Below, one piece after another: positions 32,321 to 41,888 of a stretch of DNA of 64,000 nucleotides (position 1 is its first letter; each line of letters opens with the position of its first letter). The notes under the pieces were generated by a model that did not search any database, was not told where the DNA came from, and saw only the letters and a program-made list of their open reading frames with translations. The DNA lies in the NCBI RefSeq assembly GCF_002205675.1, contig NZ_NISK01000002.1:124001-188000 (forward strand), in the 5' to 3' direction. A program made the translations under genes and the position numbers. This stretch comes from Sphingopyxis bauzanensis. Its GTDB lineage: Bacteria > Pseudomonadota > Alphaproteobacteria > Sphingomonadales > Sphingomonadaceae.

Positions 32321-34984
32321 CTATTTCGCCTTCAACGCCGCCTGGGCTGCCGCCAGCCGTGCAATCGGCACACGGTACGGCGAGGCGCTGACATAGTCGA
32401 GGCCGGTTTTTTCGCAGAAATGGATGCTCGGCGCGTCGCCGCCGTGCTCGCCGCAGATGCCAAGCTTCACGTCGGGACGCGTCTTGCGCCCGCGCTCCGC
32501 CGCCAGTTCGATCAGCTGCCCGACGCCTTCGACATCGAGGCTGACGAACGGGTCGGTCAGGAAGATGCCCTTATCGACATATTGGGTCAGGAAGCGTCCC
32601 GCATCGTCGCGGCTGATGCCGATCGTCGTCTGGGTCAAATCGTTGGTGCCAAAGCTGAAAAATTCCGCCGTCTCGGCAATCTCGCCGGCCATCAACGCGG
32701 CGCGCGGCAGTTCGATCATCGTGCCGACCAGATAGGCGATCTCGCGGCCCTTTTCGGCGAACACTGCCTTGGCCTGTGCGTCGACGACCGCCTTCATCAA
32801 GTCGAACTCGCGGCGCGTCGCGACGAGCGGGATCATCACCTCGGGGATCGGCGCCGCGCCGGTGGCAGCGGCCACGTCGCAAGCCGCCTCGAAAATCGCG
32901 CGCGCCTGCATCTCATAGATTTCGGGGTAGGTGACGCCGAGACGGCAGCCGCGATGGCCCAGCATCGGGTTGAATTCATGCAGTTCGTTGGCACGCGCCT
33001 TCAGTGCCTCGATGCCCACGCCCGCCGCCGCGGCGACGTCGGCGAAATCCTCTTCGCGCGTCGGCAGGAATTCGTGGAGCGGCGGATCGAGCAGGCGGAT
33101 CGTCACTGGCAGCCCCGCCATGACCTCGAAAATCCCCGCGAAATCCGCCCGCTGTTCGGGCAGCAATTTGGCGAGCGCAACGCGGCGACCCGCCTCATTT
33201 TCGGCCAGAATCATCTCGCGCACCGCGGTGATCCGCGCGGCGTCGAAGAACATATGTTCGGTGCGGCAAAGCCCGATGCCTTCGGCGCCGAAATCGCGTG
33301 CGACCTGCGCGTCCTGCGGCGTTTCGGCGTTGGCGCGCACCTTCATGCGGCGGACCTTGTCGGCCCACACCATCAGCGTACCGAAATCGCCGACCAGTTC
33401 GGGCAGCAGGGTCTTGACCTCGCCGGCCATCACTTCACCAGTCGATCCGTCGAGGGTGATGATATCGCCCTCGCGCAGTTCTCGCCCGGCGACGCGCAGC
33501 ACGCGCGCATTGCCGTCGATCGACAGCCCGCCCGCGCCCGACACGCACGGACGCCCCATGCCGCGTGCGACGACCGCGGCGTGGCTGGTCATCCCGCCGC
33601 GCGCGGTGAGGATGCCCTTGGCGGCGTGCATGCCGTGGATGTCTTCGGGCGACGTCTCGACGCGCACCAGAATGACCGCCTCGCCCATCTCCGCGGCTTT
33701 TTCGGCCGCATCGGCGGTGAACATGATCTTGCCCGACGCGGCGCCGGGGCTGGCGGGCAGCCCCTTGGTCAGCACATCGCGCGGCGCGTTGGGGTCGAGC
33801 GTCGGATGGAGCAACTGATCGAGCGCGCCTGGATCGACGCGGCCCACGGCTTCCTCTTCGGTGATCAGCCCCTCGGCCGCCATATCGACCGCGATCTTCA
33901 GCGCTGCCTTGGCGGTGCGCTTGCCTGACCGCGTCTGGAGCATCCACAAAGTGCCGCGCTCGACGGTGAATTCGATGTCCTGCATGTCGCGGTAATGGGT
34001 TTCGAGCGTATCGAAGACGCGGCCCAGCTCGCCAAACGTCTCCGGCATTGCCTCTTCCATCGACAGCGGCTTGGCGCCCGCCCGCTCGCGCGCTGCGGTG
34101 GTCAGATATTGCGGGGTGCGGATGCCCGCGACGACGTCCTCGCCCTGGGCGTTGATCAGCCATTCGCCGTACCAGGCGCGCTCGCCGGTCGCGGGGTCGC
34201 GGGTGAAGGCGACGCCCGTCGCCGAGGTGTCGCCCATATTGCCGAAGACCATCGCCTGCACATTCACCGCAGTGCCCCATTCGGCAGGGATCGAGTTCAG
34301 GCGGCGATAGACTTTCGCGCGGTCGCTTTCCCAGCTGGCGAACACGGCGCCAACCGCACCCCACAGCTGATCGTTCGGATCCTGCGGGAATGGCGCGCCG
34401 GTTTCGCGTTCGACGATCGCCTGATATTCCTTGACCAGCGCCTGCCAATCTTCAGCCGACATCTCGGTGTCGAGGTAGAAACCCCTGTCTTCTTTGGCAA
34501 TTTCCAGCGCTTCCTCGAACTCGGCATGGTCGAGCCCCATGACGACGTCGGCGTACATCTGGACGAAACGGCGATAGCTGTCCCACGCGAAACGCGGGTC
34601 TCCCGACGCTTCGGACAGGCCGATGACGGTCTTGTCGTTGAGCCCCAGGTTGAGGACGGTATCCATCATCCCCGGCATCGACACACGCGCGCCCGAGCGC
34701 ACCGACACGAGCAGCGGATCGGCGGCGTCGCCAAACACTTTGCCGGTGATGCCTTCGATGTGGTTGATACCCGCGGTGACCTGTTCAATCAGGCCCGCGG
34801 GGAATTGTTCGCCATTGGCATAATAAGCGGTGCAGACGTCGGTGGTGATCGTAAAGCCCGGGGGCACCGGCAGGCCGATCGAGGCCATTTCGGCAAGGTT
34901 CGATCCCTTGCCGCCCAGCAATTCCTTCGAACGCTCGGCCGTCGTGGCCGCGCCGCCAAACAAATGCACCATCTTCGTCATCAT
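32321..34984 (-). CDS. ppdK: Pyruvate, phosphate dikinase
   Basis: 887 residues, the full length for PPDK. It has an N-terminal nucleotide-binding domain (GGKGSNLAEMASIGLPVPPGFTI), the phosphohistidine domain with catalytic His468 (GGMTSHAAVVARGMG) and a C-terminal PEP-binding barrel (CGEHGGDAPS). It interconverts pyruvate/ATP/Pi and PEP/AMP/PPi, allowing gluconeogenesis or pyrophosphate-linked glycolysis. AGGAG precedes the double ATG start. It lies downstream of glyQS on the same strand after a 109-bp gap. Confidence 0.96.
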   Translation of the reverse strand: MMTKMVHLFGGAATTAERSKELLGGKGSNLAEMASIGLPVPPGFTITTDVCTAYYANGEQFPAGLIEQVTAGINHIEGITGKVFGDAADPLLVSVRSGARVSMPGMMDTVLNLGLNDKTVIGLSEASGDPRFAWDSYRRFVQMYADVVMGLDHAEFEEALEIAKEDRGFYLDTEMSAEDWQALVKEYQAIVERETGAPFPQDPNDQLWGAVGAVFASWESDRAKVYRRLNSIPAEWGTAVNVQAMVFGNMGDTSATGVAFTRDPATGERAWYGEWLINAQGEDVVAGIRTPQYLTTAARERAGAKPLSMEEAMPETFGELGRVFDTLETHYRDMQDIEFTVERGTLWMLQTRSGKRTAKAALKIAVDMAAEGLITEEEAVGRVDPGALDQLLHPTLDPNAPRDVLTKGLPASPGAASGKIMFTADAAEKAAEMGEAVILVRVETSPEDIHGMHAAKGILTARGGMTSHAAVVARGMGRPCVSGAGGLSIDGNARVLRVAGRELREGDIITLDGSTGEVMAGEVKTLLPELVGDFGTLMVWADKVRRMKVRANAETPQDAQVARDFGAEGIGLCRTEHMFFDAARITAVREMILAENEAGRRVALAKLLPEQRADFAGIFEVMAGLPVTIRLLDPPLHEFLPTREEDFADVAAAAGVGIEALKARANELHEFNPMLGHRGCRLGVTYPEIYEMQARAIFEAACDVAAATGAAPIPEVMIPLVATRREFDLMKAVVDAQAKAVFAEKGREIAYLVGTMIELPRAALMAGEIAETAEFFSFGTNDLTQTTIGISRDDAGRFLTQYVDKGIFLTDPFVSLDVEGVGQLIELAAERGRKTRPDVKLGICGEHGGDAPSIHFCEKTGLDYVSASPYRVPIARLAAAQAALKAK

Positions 34985-35093
34985 ATGCTCCTGCTGCCCC
35001 GGGGAGGAGGTTGCGGCTGGATAGGGTCGGGAATGTCTATCGTCGATTCAGATTTACTTCGTTCGTTATAAGGAGCGGCGCATAGCCGATGCG

Positions 35094-37325
35094 TCAGCCC
35101 TCGATCTTCGAGAAATCGGCAACGCCATGCACCGCGCCGGTAAATCGGGCGAGCAGGCCGAGCCGATAGGCGCGCAACGTTTCGTCGGGGTCGTTGACCA
35201 TCACGCCGTCGAAAAACGCGTCGATCGGGGCGCGGAGCGAGGCGAGCGCGGCCATGGCGTCGGTGAAGCGTTCTTCGGCGACGGCGGTGGAGGCGGCGGG
35301 TTCGGCGCTGTCGAGGGCGGTAAGGAGGGTCTTGTCGATATCCGTCGCCCCCGCGAAATCTGGGGCCGCTATCGTGGGCTCACCATCGCCAGCGATCTCA
35401 GCTTTCGCTGGGATGACGATATCTTTGCCCGCCTGTTTCAGAATATTCGCGGCGCGTTTATACCCCGCCAGCAAATTCGCCCCGTCATCACTCGCCATAA
35501 ACGCCTGCAACGCATTGACCCGCGCAAGCAGCCGAACCAGATCATTCTCGCCGCCGAGCGCAAACACGGCGTCAATCAGGTCGTGACGAACGCCGGCTTC
35601 GCGTTGCTGCACCTTGAGGCGGTCAATCAGAAATTCGAGAACCTGGGAAGCGGCAGTTTTGGGATTTAGCGCATCTGTCTCCAGCCTCGGCTCAATGCCC
35701 TGAAGGCGCATGAGAAGATCATATTTCTCGTCATTCGACTCTGCGCCAAAGACGTCCGCAACTTTGCCAAACCGTTCAAAATATGCGCGAGCGATTGCTT
35801 GCTGGTAGCAGGCCAAAGATAGACGAAATAGGAGCGGTCTGAGATGAACGCGAATGCCACCGCGCTCAATCAATTGAAGAATTGAAATAGCAGCCCGCCT
35901 CAAAGCAAACGGATCCTTGGACCCCGTCGGTTTCAGGCCGTAGCCAAAAAAGCCAACCAACGTATCCAGCTTATCCGCCAACGCCACAGCCACCGTCACC
36001 GGCGCCGTCGGCACGTCATCGCCCTGCCCGACCGGCTTGTAATGATCGCGGATCGCATCCGCGACCGCATCGGGCAGGCCTTCGGCGCGGGCGTAGTAGC
36101 CGCCCATCAGGCCTTGCAGTTCGGGGAATTCGCCGACCATTTCGGTGACGAGGTCGGCTTTCGCCAGTTCCGCTGCCTGCCGCGCGAGGGCGGGGTCGCA
36201 GTTCGGGACGATGCCTTCGCTCGCCAGCCATTCGGCCAGCTTCGCGACGCGCTCGACCTTGTCGGCGACGGTGCCGAGCTTTTCGTGGAAGGTGATGCGA
36301 TCCAGCTTCTTTGCGTGGTCTTCCAGCTTGATCTTGCGATCCTGCTCCCAAAAGAAACGTGCATCCGAAAGCCGCGCCGCGAGCACCTTGCGGTTCCCCG
36401 CAACGATCTCCGCGCCGCCATCCTGCGCCGCAATGTTCGCGGTGCAAACAAAGCCGTTCGCCAGCTTGCCCGCCGCGTCATTCACTACAAAATATTTCTG
36501 GTTCACGCGCGCCGTCAACTGGATTACCTCGGGTGGCACTTCCAGAAACGCTTCGTCGAAACGCCCCAGCAACGGCACCGGCCATTCGGTCAGCCCGGCA
36601 TTCTCGATCACCAGCCCTTCGTCCGCGACCAGTGTCAGCCCCGCGTCGGCGGCGGCCTTGGCGGCGCCGTCTCGGATGATCGCCTGCCGCTCCTCGTGAT
36701 CGACGATGACATGGCACGCCCGCAGCTTTTCGGCATAGTCCAACGCCGAGCCGATCGTGATTTCGCCCGGGCAGTGGAAACGGTGGCCGCGCGTCGCAAA
36801 ACCTGCGGCAATTCCGCCGATCTCGCTCGGCACCAGCTCTTCGCCAAAGATAGCAACGATGCCCGACAACGGGCGGACCCAGCGCAGGCTTTCGCTGCTC
36901 GCGCTGTCCTTGCCCCAGCGCATCGATTTGGGCCAGGCAAAGGCGCGAATGATCGCGGGGATAGCCTCGGCCAGCAGCTGGGCGGTCGCGCGACCGGGCT
37001 TGTCGATCACCGCAAAATATACGCCGTCGCGGTCTTCGAGCTGGTCCTGCGTCAGCCCGGTCTTGCGAAGGAAACCTTCGAGCGCCTGCGGCGGCGCGCT
37101 GCTGCGCGGGCCTTTGAGTTCTTCGCTGACCGCGGCGGTTGCTTCCGGCAGGTCGCGCGCAATCAGCGCGAGGCGCCGCGGCGTCGACCAGATGCTGAGG
37201 TCGCCGACGTCGATGCCCGCGGCAGACATCTGGGCGCGAAACAATTTGTCGAGTTCGGCGCGTGCGCCAGCCTGCATCCGAGCAGGAATTTCCTCGCTGC
37301 GCAGTTCAAGGAGGAAGTCGGTCAC
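35094..37325 (-). CDS. glyS: Glycyl-tRNA synthetase beta subunit
   Basis: 743 residues from the GTG at 37325, which overlaps the glyQ TGA (GTGA) and gives the conserved start [17 protein letters not shown]. It contains the HD-like core and the C-terminal DALR anticodon-type region ([46 protein letters not shown]). It charges tRNA-Gly together with GlyQ. It is longer than E. coli GlyS (689). One insert region (35660-35930) has clearly lower G+C, and a second (about 35340-35425) reads [10 protein letters not shown], matching a translated palindromic repeat. No stop or frameshift is present. Confidence 0.94.
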   Translation of the reverse strand: MTDFLLELRSEEIPARMQAGARAELDKLFRAQMSAAGIDVGDLSIWSTPRRLALIARDLPEATAAVSEELKGPRSSAPPQALEGFLRKTGLTQDQLEDRDGVYFAVIDKPGRATAQLLAEAIPAIIRAFAWPKSMRWGKDSASSESLRWVRPLSGIVAIFGEELVPSEIGGIAAGFATRGHRFHCPGEITIGSALDYAEKLRACHVIVDHEERQAIIRDGAAKAAADAGLTLVADEGLVIENAGLTEWPVPLLGRFDEAFLEVPPEVIQLTARVNQKYFVVNDAAGKLANGFVCTANIAAQDGGAEIVAGNRKVLAARLSDARFFWEQDRKIKLEDHAKKLDRITFHEKLGTVADKVERVAKLAEWLASEGIVPNCDPALARQAAELAKADLVTEMVGEFPELQGLMGGYYARAEGLPDAVADAIRDHYKPVGQGDDVPTAPVTVAVALADKLDTLVGFFGYGLKPTGSKDPFALRRAAISILQLIERGGIRVHLRPLLFRLSLACYQQAIARAYFERFGKVADVFGAESNDEKYDLLMRLQGIEPRLETDALNPKTAASQVLEFLIDRLKVQQREAGVRHDLIDAVFALGGENDLVRLLARVNALQAFMASDDGANLLAGYKRAANILKQAGKDIVIPAKAEIAGDGEPTIAAPDFAGATDIDKTLLTALDSAEPAASTAVAEERFTDAMAALASLRAPIDAFFDGVMVNDPDETLRAYRLGLLARFTGAVHGVADFSKIEG
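35393..35420. repeat. Palindromic-repeat-like segment inside glyS
   Basis: The bases read GATCTCAGCTTTCGCTGGGA followed by TGACG, which is one arm of the widespread CGTCATCCCAGCGAAAGCTGGGATC-type palindrome (shown here only in outline). It is in frame with glyS and encodes the [10 protein letters not shown] stretch. Confidence 0.5.
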
Positions 37326-38245
37326 AGCGTCCACCCCGGGTATTTCGCGCTCCATGCGTCGGACTGGCTGTCGATCCATGCCTTGCAGCTGCCTTTGGCG
37401 AGGTCGCGCACGCGCGCCATGTAGTTGGCGCGTTCCTGGACGCTGATGACGCCGCGCGCCTGGAGCAGGTTGAACAGGTGGCTCGCTTCGATCGCCTGAT
37501 CATAGGCGGCGAGCGGAACGTTCGCTTCGATCGCGCGCTGGCATTCGGCCTCGGCCGCCTTGAACCCCGCAAACAGCCCGTCGGTGTCGGCCACCTCGAA
37601 ATTCCATTTCGAGAACTGCTTTTCATTCTCAAGGAACACGTCGCCATAGCTCACGCCCGGCACGTCGCCGACGGGGTCGGAAAAGCGCAGGTCGTATACA
37701 TTGTCGACATTCTGGATATACATGGCGAGTCGTTCGAGCCCGTAGGTCAGCTCGCCCGCGACGGGTTTGCAGTCGAAGCCGCCCATCTGCTGGAAATAGG
37801 TGAACTGGGTGACTTCCATCCCGTCGCACCAGACTTCCCAGCCCAGCCCCCACGCACCGAGCGTCGGGCTTTCCCAGTCGTCCTCGACAAAGCGGATGTC
37901 GTGGAGCAGCGGGTCGATACCGATCGCGGCGAGGCTGCCCAGATATTGTTCCTGCAGGTCGGCGGGCGATGGCTTCAGGATCACCTGATATTGGTAATAA
38001 TGCTGGAGTCGGTTCGGGTTCTCGCCATAGCGGCCGTCGGTCGGGCGGCGGCTCGGCTGGACATAAGCGACGTTCCATGGCTCGGGGCCGAGGCTGCGCA
38101 GCGTGGTTGCGGGGTGAAATGTCCCTGCGCCGACGCGCATGTCATAGGGTTGCAGGATCGCACAACCGCGCGCCGCCCAATAGGCGTGCAGCGTCAGGAT
38201 CATGTCCTGAAAGCTTAAGGATTTCTTCTCCGCCGCGTCGGCCAC
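37322..38245 (-). CDS. glyQ: Glycyl-tRNA synthetase alpha subunit
   Basis: 307 residues, typical GlyQ. Class II catalytic motifs are visible: the conserved [25 protein letters not shown] start, motif 2 [21 protein letters not shown], and the [20 protein letters not shown] and [14 protein letters not shown] motif-3 region. It binds glycine and ATP and forms the alpha2beta2 enzyme with GlyS. The stop overlaps the GlyS GTG. Its promoter must lie in the 211-bp gap shared with the divergent XRE gene. Confidence 0.96.
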   Translation of the reverse strand: MADAAEKKSLSFQDMILTLHAYWAARGCAILQPYDMRVGAGTFHPATTLRSLGPEPWNVAYVQPSRRPTDGRYGENPNRLQHYYQYQVILKPSPADLQEQYLGSLAAIGIDPLLHDIRFVEDDWESPTLGAWGLGWEVWCDGMEVTQFTYFQQMGGFDCKPVAGELTYGLERLAMYIQNVDNVYDLRFSDPVGDVPGVSYGDVFLENEKQFSKWNFEVADTDGLFAGFKAAEAECQRAIEANVPLAAYDQAIEASHLFNLLQARGVISVQERANYMARVRDLAKGSCKAWIDSQSDAWSAKYPGWTL

Positions 38246-38377
38246 TGTCCGCTCTTTCGCAGGTGCAACAAGTGTCGCTGCCCTTGGCGCAGGGCGCGTG
38301 CAGGGTCAAGGCGCGTGCGGCGCGGATGTTGGCGAACTGTCGCGCAGCCCGTCATTTCGGGGCGATGTAAGGTCTTG

Positions 38378-38447
38378 TTGACACAGTCAGCGAATCATGT
38401 CATTTAGTCAATAACACCTGACATTCGGTCAGTGTTGCCTGACAACG
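38378..38447 (+). promoter_or_regulatory. Promoter and operator-like repeats upstream of the XRE gene
   Basis: A consensus -35 TTGACA (38378-38383) is followed by AT-rich DNA with -10 candidates near 38400-38410 (not a strong match). Downstream is a perfect dyad CTGAC-ATTCG-GTCAG (38418-38432), then GTTG-CCTGA-CAAC (38434-38446); TGTCA and GTCA half-sites also recur upstream. This is the layout expected for an autoregulated Cro/C1-type repressor. Confidence 0.5.
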
Positions 38448-38456
38448 GGATCGACG

Positions 38457-38672
38457 ATGAACAACCAGCTCAAGGTGCTGCGCGCGATGCGGAACTGGAG
38501 CCAGGCCGAACTGGCCGACCGGCTCGACGTGTCGCGCCAAGCGGTGAACGCGATCGAGACGGGGAAATACGACCCGTCGCTGCCGCTCGCCTTCAAACTG
38601 GCACGATTGTTCGCGATGCCGATCGAGGAGATTTTCGACGATGGCCATGAAGGACATGACGATGGACATTGA
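38457..38672 (+). CDS. XRE/Cro-type helix-turn-helix regulator
   Basis: A 71-residue single-domain DNA-binding protein: LRAMRNWSQAELADRLDVSRQAVNAIETGKYDPSLPLAFKLARLF in outline is a complete Cro/C1 HTH, with an acidic His-rich end (EGHDDGH). It belongs to the small-regulator type often paired with a membrane protein. It lies behind a TTGACA promoter element and a CTGAC/GTCAG dyad, and overlaps the next gene by 32 bases, so both are probably co-expressed and autoregulated. Confidence 0.9.
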   Translation: MNNQLKVLRAMRNWSQAELADRLDVSRQAVNAIETGKYDPSLPLAFKLARLFAMPIEEIFDDGHEGHDDGH

Positions 38673-39279
38673 TCCCAAACCGCGCCGCGCCCCCTCGATG
38701 TGGGTGCCGGTCGCAATCGGCCTTGGCACTGCGATGCTGGCGGGCGGTTTTGCTGGCTATAATCAGTCCGCTACGGAATCGGGCGAGGCTGCGATAGCAC
38801 CCTGGGTAGGGCCGCTGTTCGCTGTCGCGCTCGGCGGCATTGCGCTGGCGCTCTATGTTCGTCGCCACGCTGACTCGTTCCGCAGCTGGTCGCCGCGCAA
38901 GCGGCTCTATTGGATCAGCGTCATCCTGTCGGGCGCGCTCGGATTCGTCACCGCGCTGGTGTTGCAGACCGGGCCGCAAGGCGCCGACGGCCTGCTCAGC
39001 AACAGCGCGATGACGCCGAATATTGCCATTGGCCTGTCATTGCTGTGGATCGTCGGGCTGATCGTCGCGCTGTTCCTCTATCACCGCACGATCGACGATC
39101 ATGAGCGGCGGGCCTATCATCTCGGGGCGCTCGCGGGTTTCTACGCCTTTGTCATGCCCTGCCCCGTCTGGTGGGTGCTGTGGCGCGCCGATCTGGCGCC
39201 GCCGGTCGACGCGATGCAGCTGTTTGCCCTGTCGCTGATCGTCAACGGAATCGTATATTTCTGGTTCAAGTTCCGCTGA
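38641..39279 (+). CDS. Hypothetical multipass membrane protein paired with XRE regulator
   Basis: 212 residues with about six predicted membrane segments (near 21-40, 55-73, 90-108, 124-145, 160-180, 190-209) and a conserved-looking YHRTIDDHERRAYHLGALAGFY loop in outline. I do not recognise a family. The first ATG (38641) has GAGGAG about 10 bases upstream inside the regulator gene; ATGs at 38647, 38656 and 38662 are alternatives. The overlap with the HTH gene suggests a dedicated regulator-target pair. Confidence 0.75.
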   Translation: MAMKDMTMDIDPKPRRAPSMWVPVAIGLGTAMLAGGFAGYNQSATESGEAAIAPWVGPLFAVALGGIALALYVRRHADSFRSWSPRKRLYWISVILSGALGFVTALVLQTGPQGADGLLSNSAMTPNIAIGLSLLWIVGLIVALFLYHRTIDDHERRAYHLGALAGFYAFVMPCPVWWVLWRADLAPPVDAMQLFALSLIVNGIVYFWFKFR

Positions 39280-39347
39280 ACACTTTCCCTCTCCCCTTCC
39301 CACCCCCCTCCGGCCATAAGCGCCATAGATAAAAGGACATTCTTCCG

Positions 39348-40289
39348 ATGAAAAAATGGTTCAAAATCCTCGCCACGACCTGCGCGGTCATCCCCTTTGC
39401 GCAGTGCGCGGTGCTGCCCGGCAGCAATGTCGCTGCAGCCACTGAACCCGCTCCGGCCGCCGCGGCCGCTGCGCCGACCGACGCCGATCCGGCACTGTGG
39501 GTGGTCAAGGACGATGACACGACAATCTATCTGTTCGGCACTGTTCATGTGCTGAAACCCGGCCTCAGCTGGTTCGACGAAGCGGTGAAGACCGCGTTCG
39601 ACAAATCGGACGAGATGATGCTGGAAATCGTCATGCCCGAAGATCAGGCCGCGGTGGCCAAAACGATGATGCCGCTGGCGATGGACACCACCGGCAAGAC
39701 CATCCCCTCGCGCCTGACCCCCGAGCAGCTCCAGGCCTATCAGGCCGCGATGGTCAGCGTCGGGCTGCCGGCCAATGCGTTCGACAGTTTCGAGCCCTGG
39801 TTTCCGGCGATGACGCTGTCGGTGCTACCGCTGACCAAGCTGGGTTATGATCCGGAACAGGGCGCAGAGAAGCTGCTGACCAAATTCGCCAAAGCCGATG
39901 GCAAGCCGGTTGCAGGGCTTGAAACGCTCGAAGAACAGCTCGGCTTCTTCGACCAGTTGCCTGATACGCAGCAGGTCGCCTTCCTCAATTCGGTGGTCAA
40001 GGATCTCGACAAGCTCGGCCCGACGCTCGACAAGATGGTCGGGCTGTGGGCGAAGGGCGATCCCGACGGGCTCGCCGTCGTGATGAACGACAGTCTGGCG
40101 GCGACGCCGGAACTTGCCGCCATGCTGCTGTATGAGCGCAACGAGCGCTGGGCCGACCAGATCAAGACGCGGATGGACAAGCCGGGCACGGTGTTCATCG
40201 CGGTCGGCGCCGGGCATTTGGCGGGCGAAAAGAGCGTGCAGGATTATCTGAAGGACCGCGGCCTGACTGCGACGCGCATCGACTATTGA
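39348..40289 (+). CDS. TraB/GumN family exported protein, copy 1
   Basis: 313 residues with an N-terminal signal peptide (FKILATTCAVIPFAQCAVLPG; lipidation is unlikely to be typical) and an Ala/Pro-rich linker. The TraB/GumN domain has the paired catalytic-type motifs: an N-terminal LFGTVHVLKPG and a C-terminal IAVGAGHLAGEKSV. The family is related to Tiki proteases, but the role in bacteria is unknown. AAGGA precedes the ATG. Its stop overlaps the TTG of a second copy. Confidence 0.87.
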   Translation: MKKWFKILATTCAVIPFAQCAVLPGSNVAAATEPAPAAAAAAPTDADPALWVVKDDDTTIYLFGTVHVLKPGLSWFDEAVKTAFDKSDEMMLEIVMPEDQAAVAKTMMPLAMDTTGKTIPSRLTPEQLQAYQAAMVSVGLPANAFDSFEPWFPAMTLSVLPLTKLGYDPEQGAEKLLTKFAKADGKPVAGLETLEEQLGFFDQLPDTQQVAFLNSVVKDLDKLGPTLDKMVGLWAKGDPDGLAVVMNDSLAATPELAAMLLYERNERWADQIKTRMDKPGTVFIAVGAGHLAGEKSVQDYLKDRGLTATRIDY

Positions 40290-41185
40290 CGACGGCAACG
40301 CATCCCGCCGGCCATTGGGGTCGCCGCTTTGCGGCGGCCCTTTTGCCGTTGTTGCTGGCGGGGTGCGGCACGCCCGAACCCGCACCGCAGGCAAAGCCGG
40401 CGATGTGGCTGGTCACCGATGACGACACCAAGATTTACCTGCTCGGCACGATGCACGCGCTGCCGCCCGGAACCGATTGGGATGGCGGCGCAGTAGGGCA
40501 GGCGATCGCCGCCGCCGACGAACTGATGATGGAATTGTCGCCGCAGCAAGCCGGTGCCGCAGGACGGATATTCCGGGAACTGGCGACACGGGCAGCCCCG
40601 CTACCGATCGAGGCGCGGCTGTCCGGAAAACCGTTGGCCCGCTTTCGCGCCTTCGAGGCGAGCGGTGGCAAACTGGACGCGGACCAACTCGACGATTGGG
40701 CAATCGTGATTTTAATCGGACAGCGTGCCGCGCGCGATGCCGATCTGTCACCGGCAGCAGGCGTCGAACGCGCACTGACCGATAAATTCCGCGCGGCGGG
40801 CAAGCCAATCCGCGGGCTGGAATCGGCGCGAGGCCAGCTGATGCTGTTCGAAAATCTTGACGCGCGGACCCAGCGCACATTGTTGACCCGCGCCGCCGTC
40901 GGCGCGAACGAGGCGGTCGATGACGTTACCAAACTGACCGCCGTGTGGAGCCGCGGCGATGTCGCGGCGATGGAACAGATGGTCAACGACGATGTCGACG
41001 CGGTGCCGGCTGCCCGCCTGGCGATCGTCACCGACCGCAACCGCCGCTGGGCCGCATGGGTGAAACGACGGATGGCTGAGCCCGGCACGGTGATGATGGC
41101 GGTTGGCGCAGGACATCTGCTGGGCGTCGATGGCGTACCGGCGATACTGGAAGCCGACGGCATGAGGGTAACGCGCGTGCAGTGA
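40286..41185 (+). CDS. TraB/GumN family lipoprotein, copy 2
   Basis: 299 residues with a TTG start overlapping the previous stop (TTGA). The N-terminus RFAAALLPLLLAGC is a lipoprotein signal (LAGC, Cys about 27). The TraB/GumN motifs are LLGTMHALPPG and MAVGAGHLLGVDGV. It is a tandem paralogue of the preceding protein, clearly diverged, so the pair arose by duplication and may act together or on different substrates. No ATG alternative keeps the signal peptide. Confidence 0.85.
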   Translation: MTTATHPAGHWGRRFAAALLPLLLAGCGTPEPAPQAKPAMWLVTDDDTKIYLLGTMHALPPGTDWDGGAVGQAIAAADELMMELSPQQAGAAGRIFRELATRAAPLPIEARLSGKPLARFRAFEASGGKLDADQLDDWAIVILIGQRAARDADLSPAAGVERALTDKFRAAGKPIRGLESARGQLMLFENLDARTQRTLLTRAAVGANEAVDDVTKLTAVWSRGDVAAMEQMVNDDVDAVPAARLAIVTDRNRRWAAWVKRRMAEPGTVMMAVGAGHLLGVDGVPAILEADGMRVTRVQ

Positions 41186-41297
41186 GGGGCGGTTTCGCCA
41201 CGGTTTGCCGGTCGCCGATTTGGGAAGTGGCTGTCATTCTCCTCTCTCAAGGGGAGAGGGCTTTACGTCCGCAATCGGTCGCGGCCGACCGCATAAC

Positions 41298-41834
41298 TTA
41301 AGCCGGTTTCCAGCTTTTCCGGTCTTCAGCCTGTTTCAGAACCTCGAACGCCGCCTGCCCTGCCGAGAAGCGTTTGGCGGCGGCGGCATCGCCCGGCTTG
41401 ACGTCGGGGTGCGTTTCCTTGGCGAGCGCGCGCCACGCCTTTTTCGTCGTCTCGAAATCGGCGTCGGGTTCCAGATCGAGGATCTCCAGCGCGCGCATTT
41501 CGTCGGCGCTGCGGCTGCCGTCGCCCGATCCGCCCCAGGCATAATGCTGCGCCTTGGCGTAAGCCCCGGCATCGCGCGTCTCGTCAGCGGCGCGCGCGGC
41601 GGCATCTTCGGCGCTCAGGCCTTCGAAATAGTCCCAGCCGCGATTATATTCGGCGGCATGGGTTTCGCAGAAATACCAGCGTTCGGGGCTGTTCGGCGAT
41701 TTCGGCGCGGGGCAGTTGCCGGGATTGGTGCAGCCGTGCCGGTCGCACAGGCGAACCTTTTGCGCTTCGTTGCCCGAGCCATAGGGGCGCCAGCGGGGAA
41801 ATCCCCAATCGTCGGATCTTTTGGCGCGGCTCAT
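41298..41834 (-). CDS. J-domain protein with N-terminal Cys-rich segment
   Basis: About 178 residues. The N-terminal half has a Cys/His cluster (LCDRHGCTNPGNCPAP and WYFCETH) that could bind zinc. The C-terminal ~60 residues form a J domain (ALEILDLEPDADFETTKKAWRALAKETHPD, with HPD at the loop, given here in outline). J domains stimulate DnaK ATPase; the client range is unknown. The ATG at 41834 gives MSRAKRSDDWGFPRW; another ATG lies three codons upstream. Confidence 0.85.
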   Translation of the reverse strand: MSRAKRSDDWGFPRWRPYGSGNEAQKVRLCDRHGCTNPGNCPAPKSPNSPERWYFCETHAAEYNRGWDYFEGLSAEDAAARAADETRDAGAYAKAQHYAWGGSGDGSRSADEMRALEILDLEPDADFETTKKAWRALAKETHPDVKPGDAAAAKRFSAGQAAFEVLKQAEDRKSWKPA

Positions 41835-41888
41835 CACCCCCATGTAGCGAGCAAGGCCGGTGATGGCTACCCGTAGGCCGCGAAAAAC

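Noticed and set aside
32267..33928. A 553-codon open frame on the plus strand opposite ppdK
   Set aside because: It is an antisense shadow produced by the GC-rich third positions of ppdK; it has no recognisable domain, and the minus-strand protein is an unambiguous PPDK.
36042..37424. A 460-codon plus-strand frame opposite glyS/glyQ
   Set aside because: It is antisense to clear synthetase genes, spans the glyS-glyQ junction, and has no family features.
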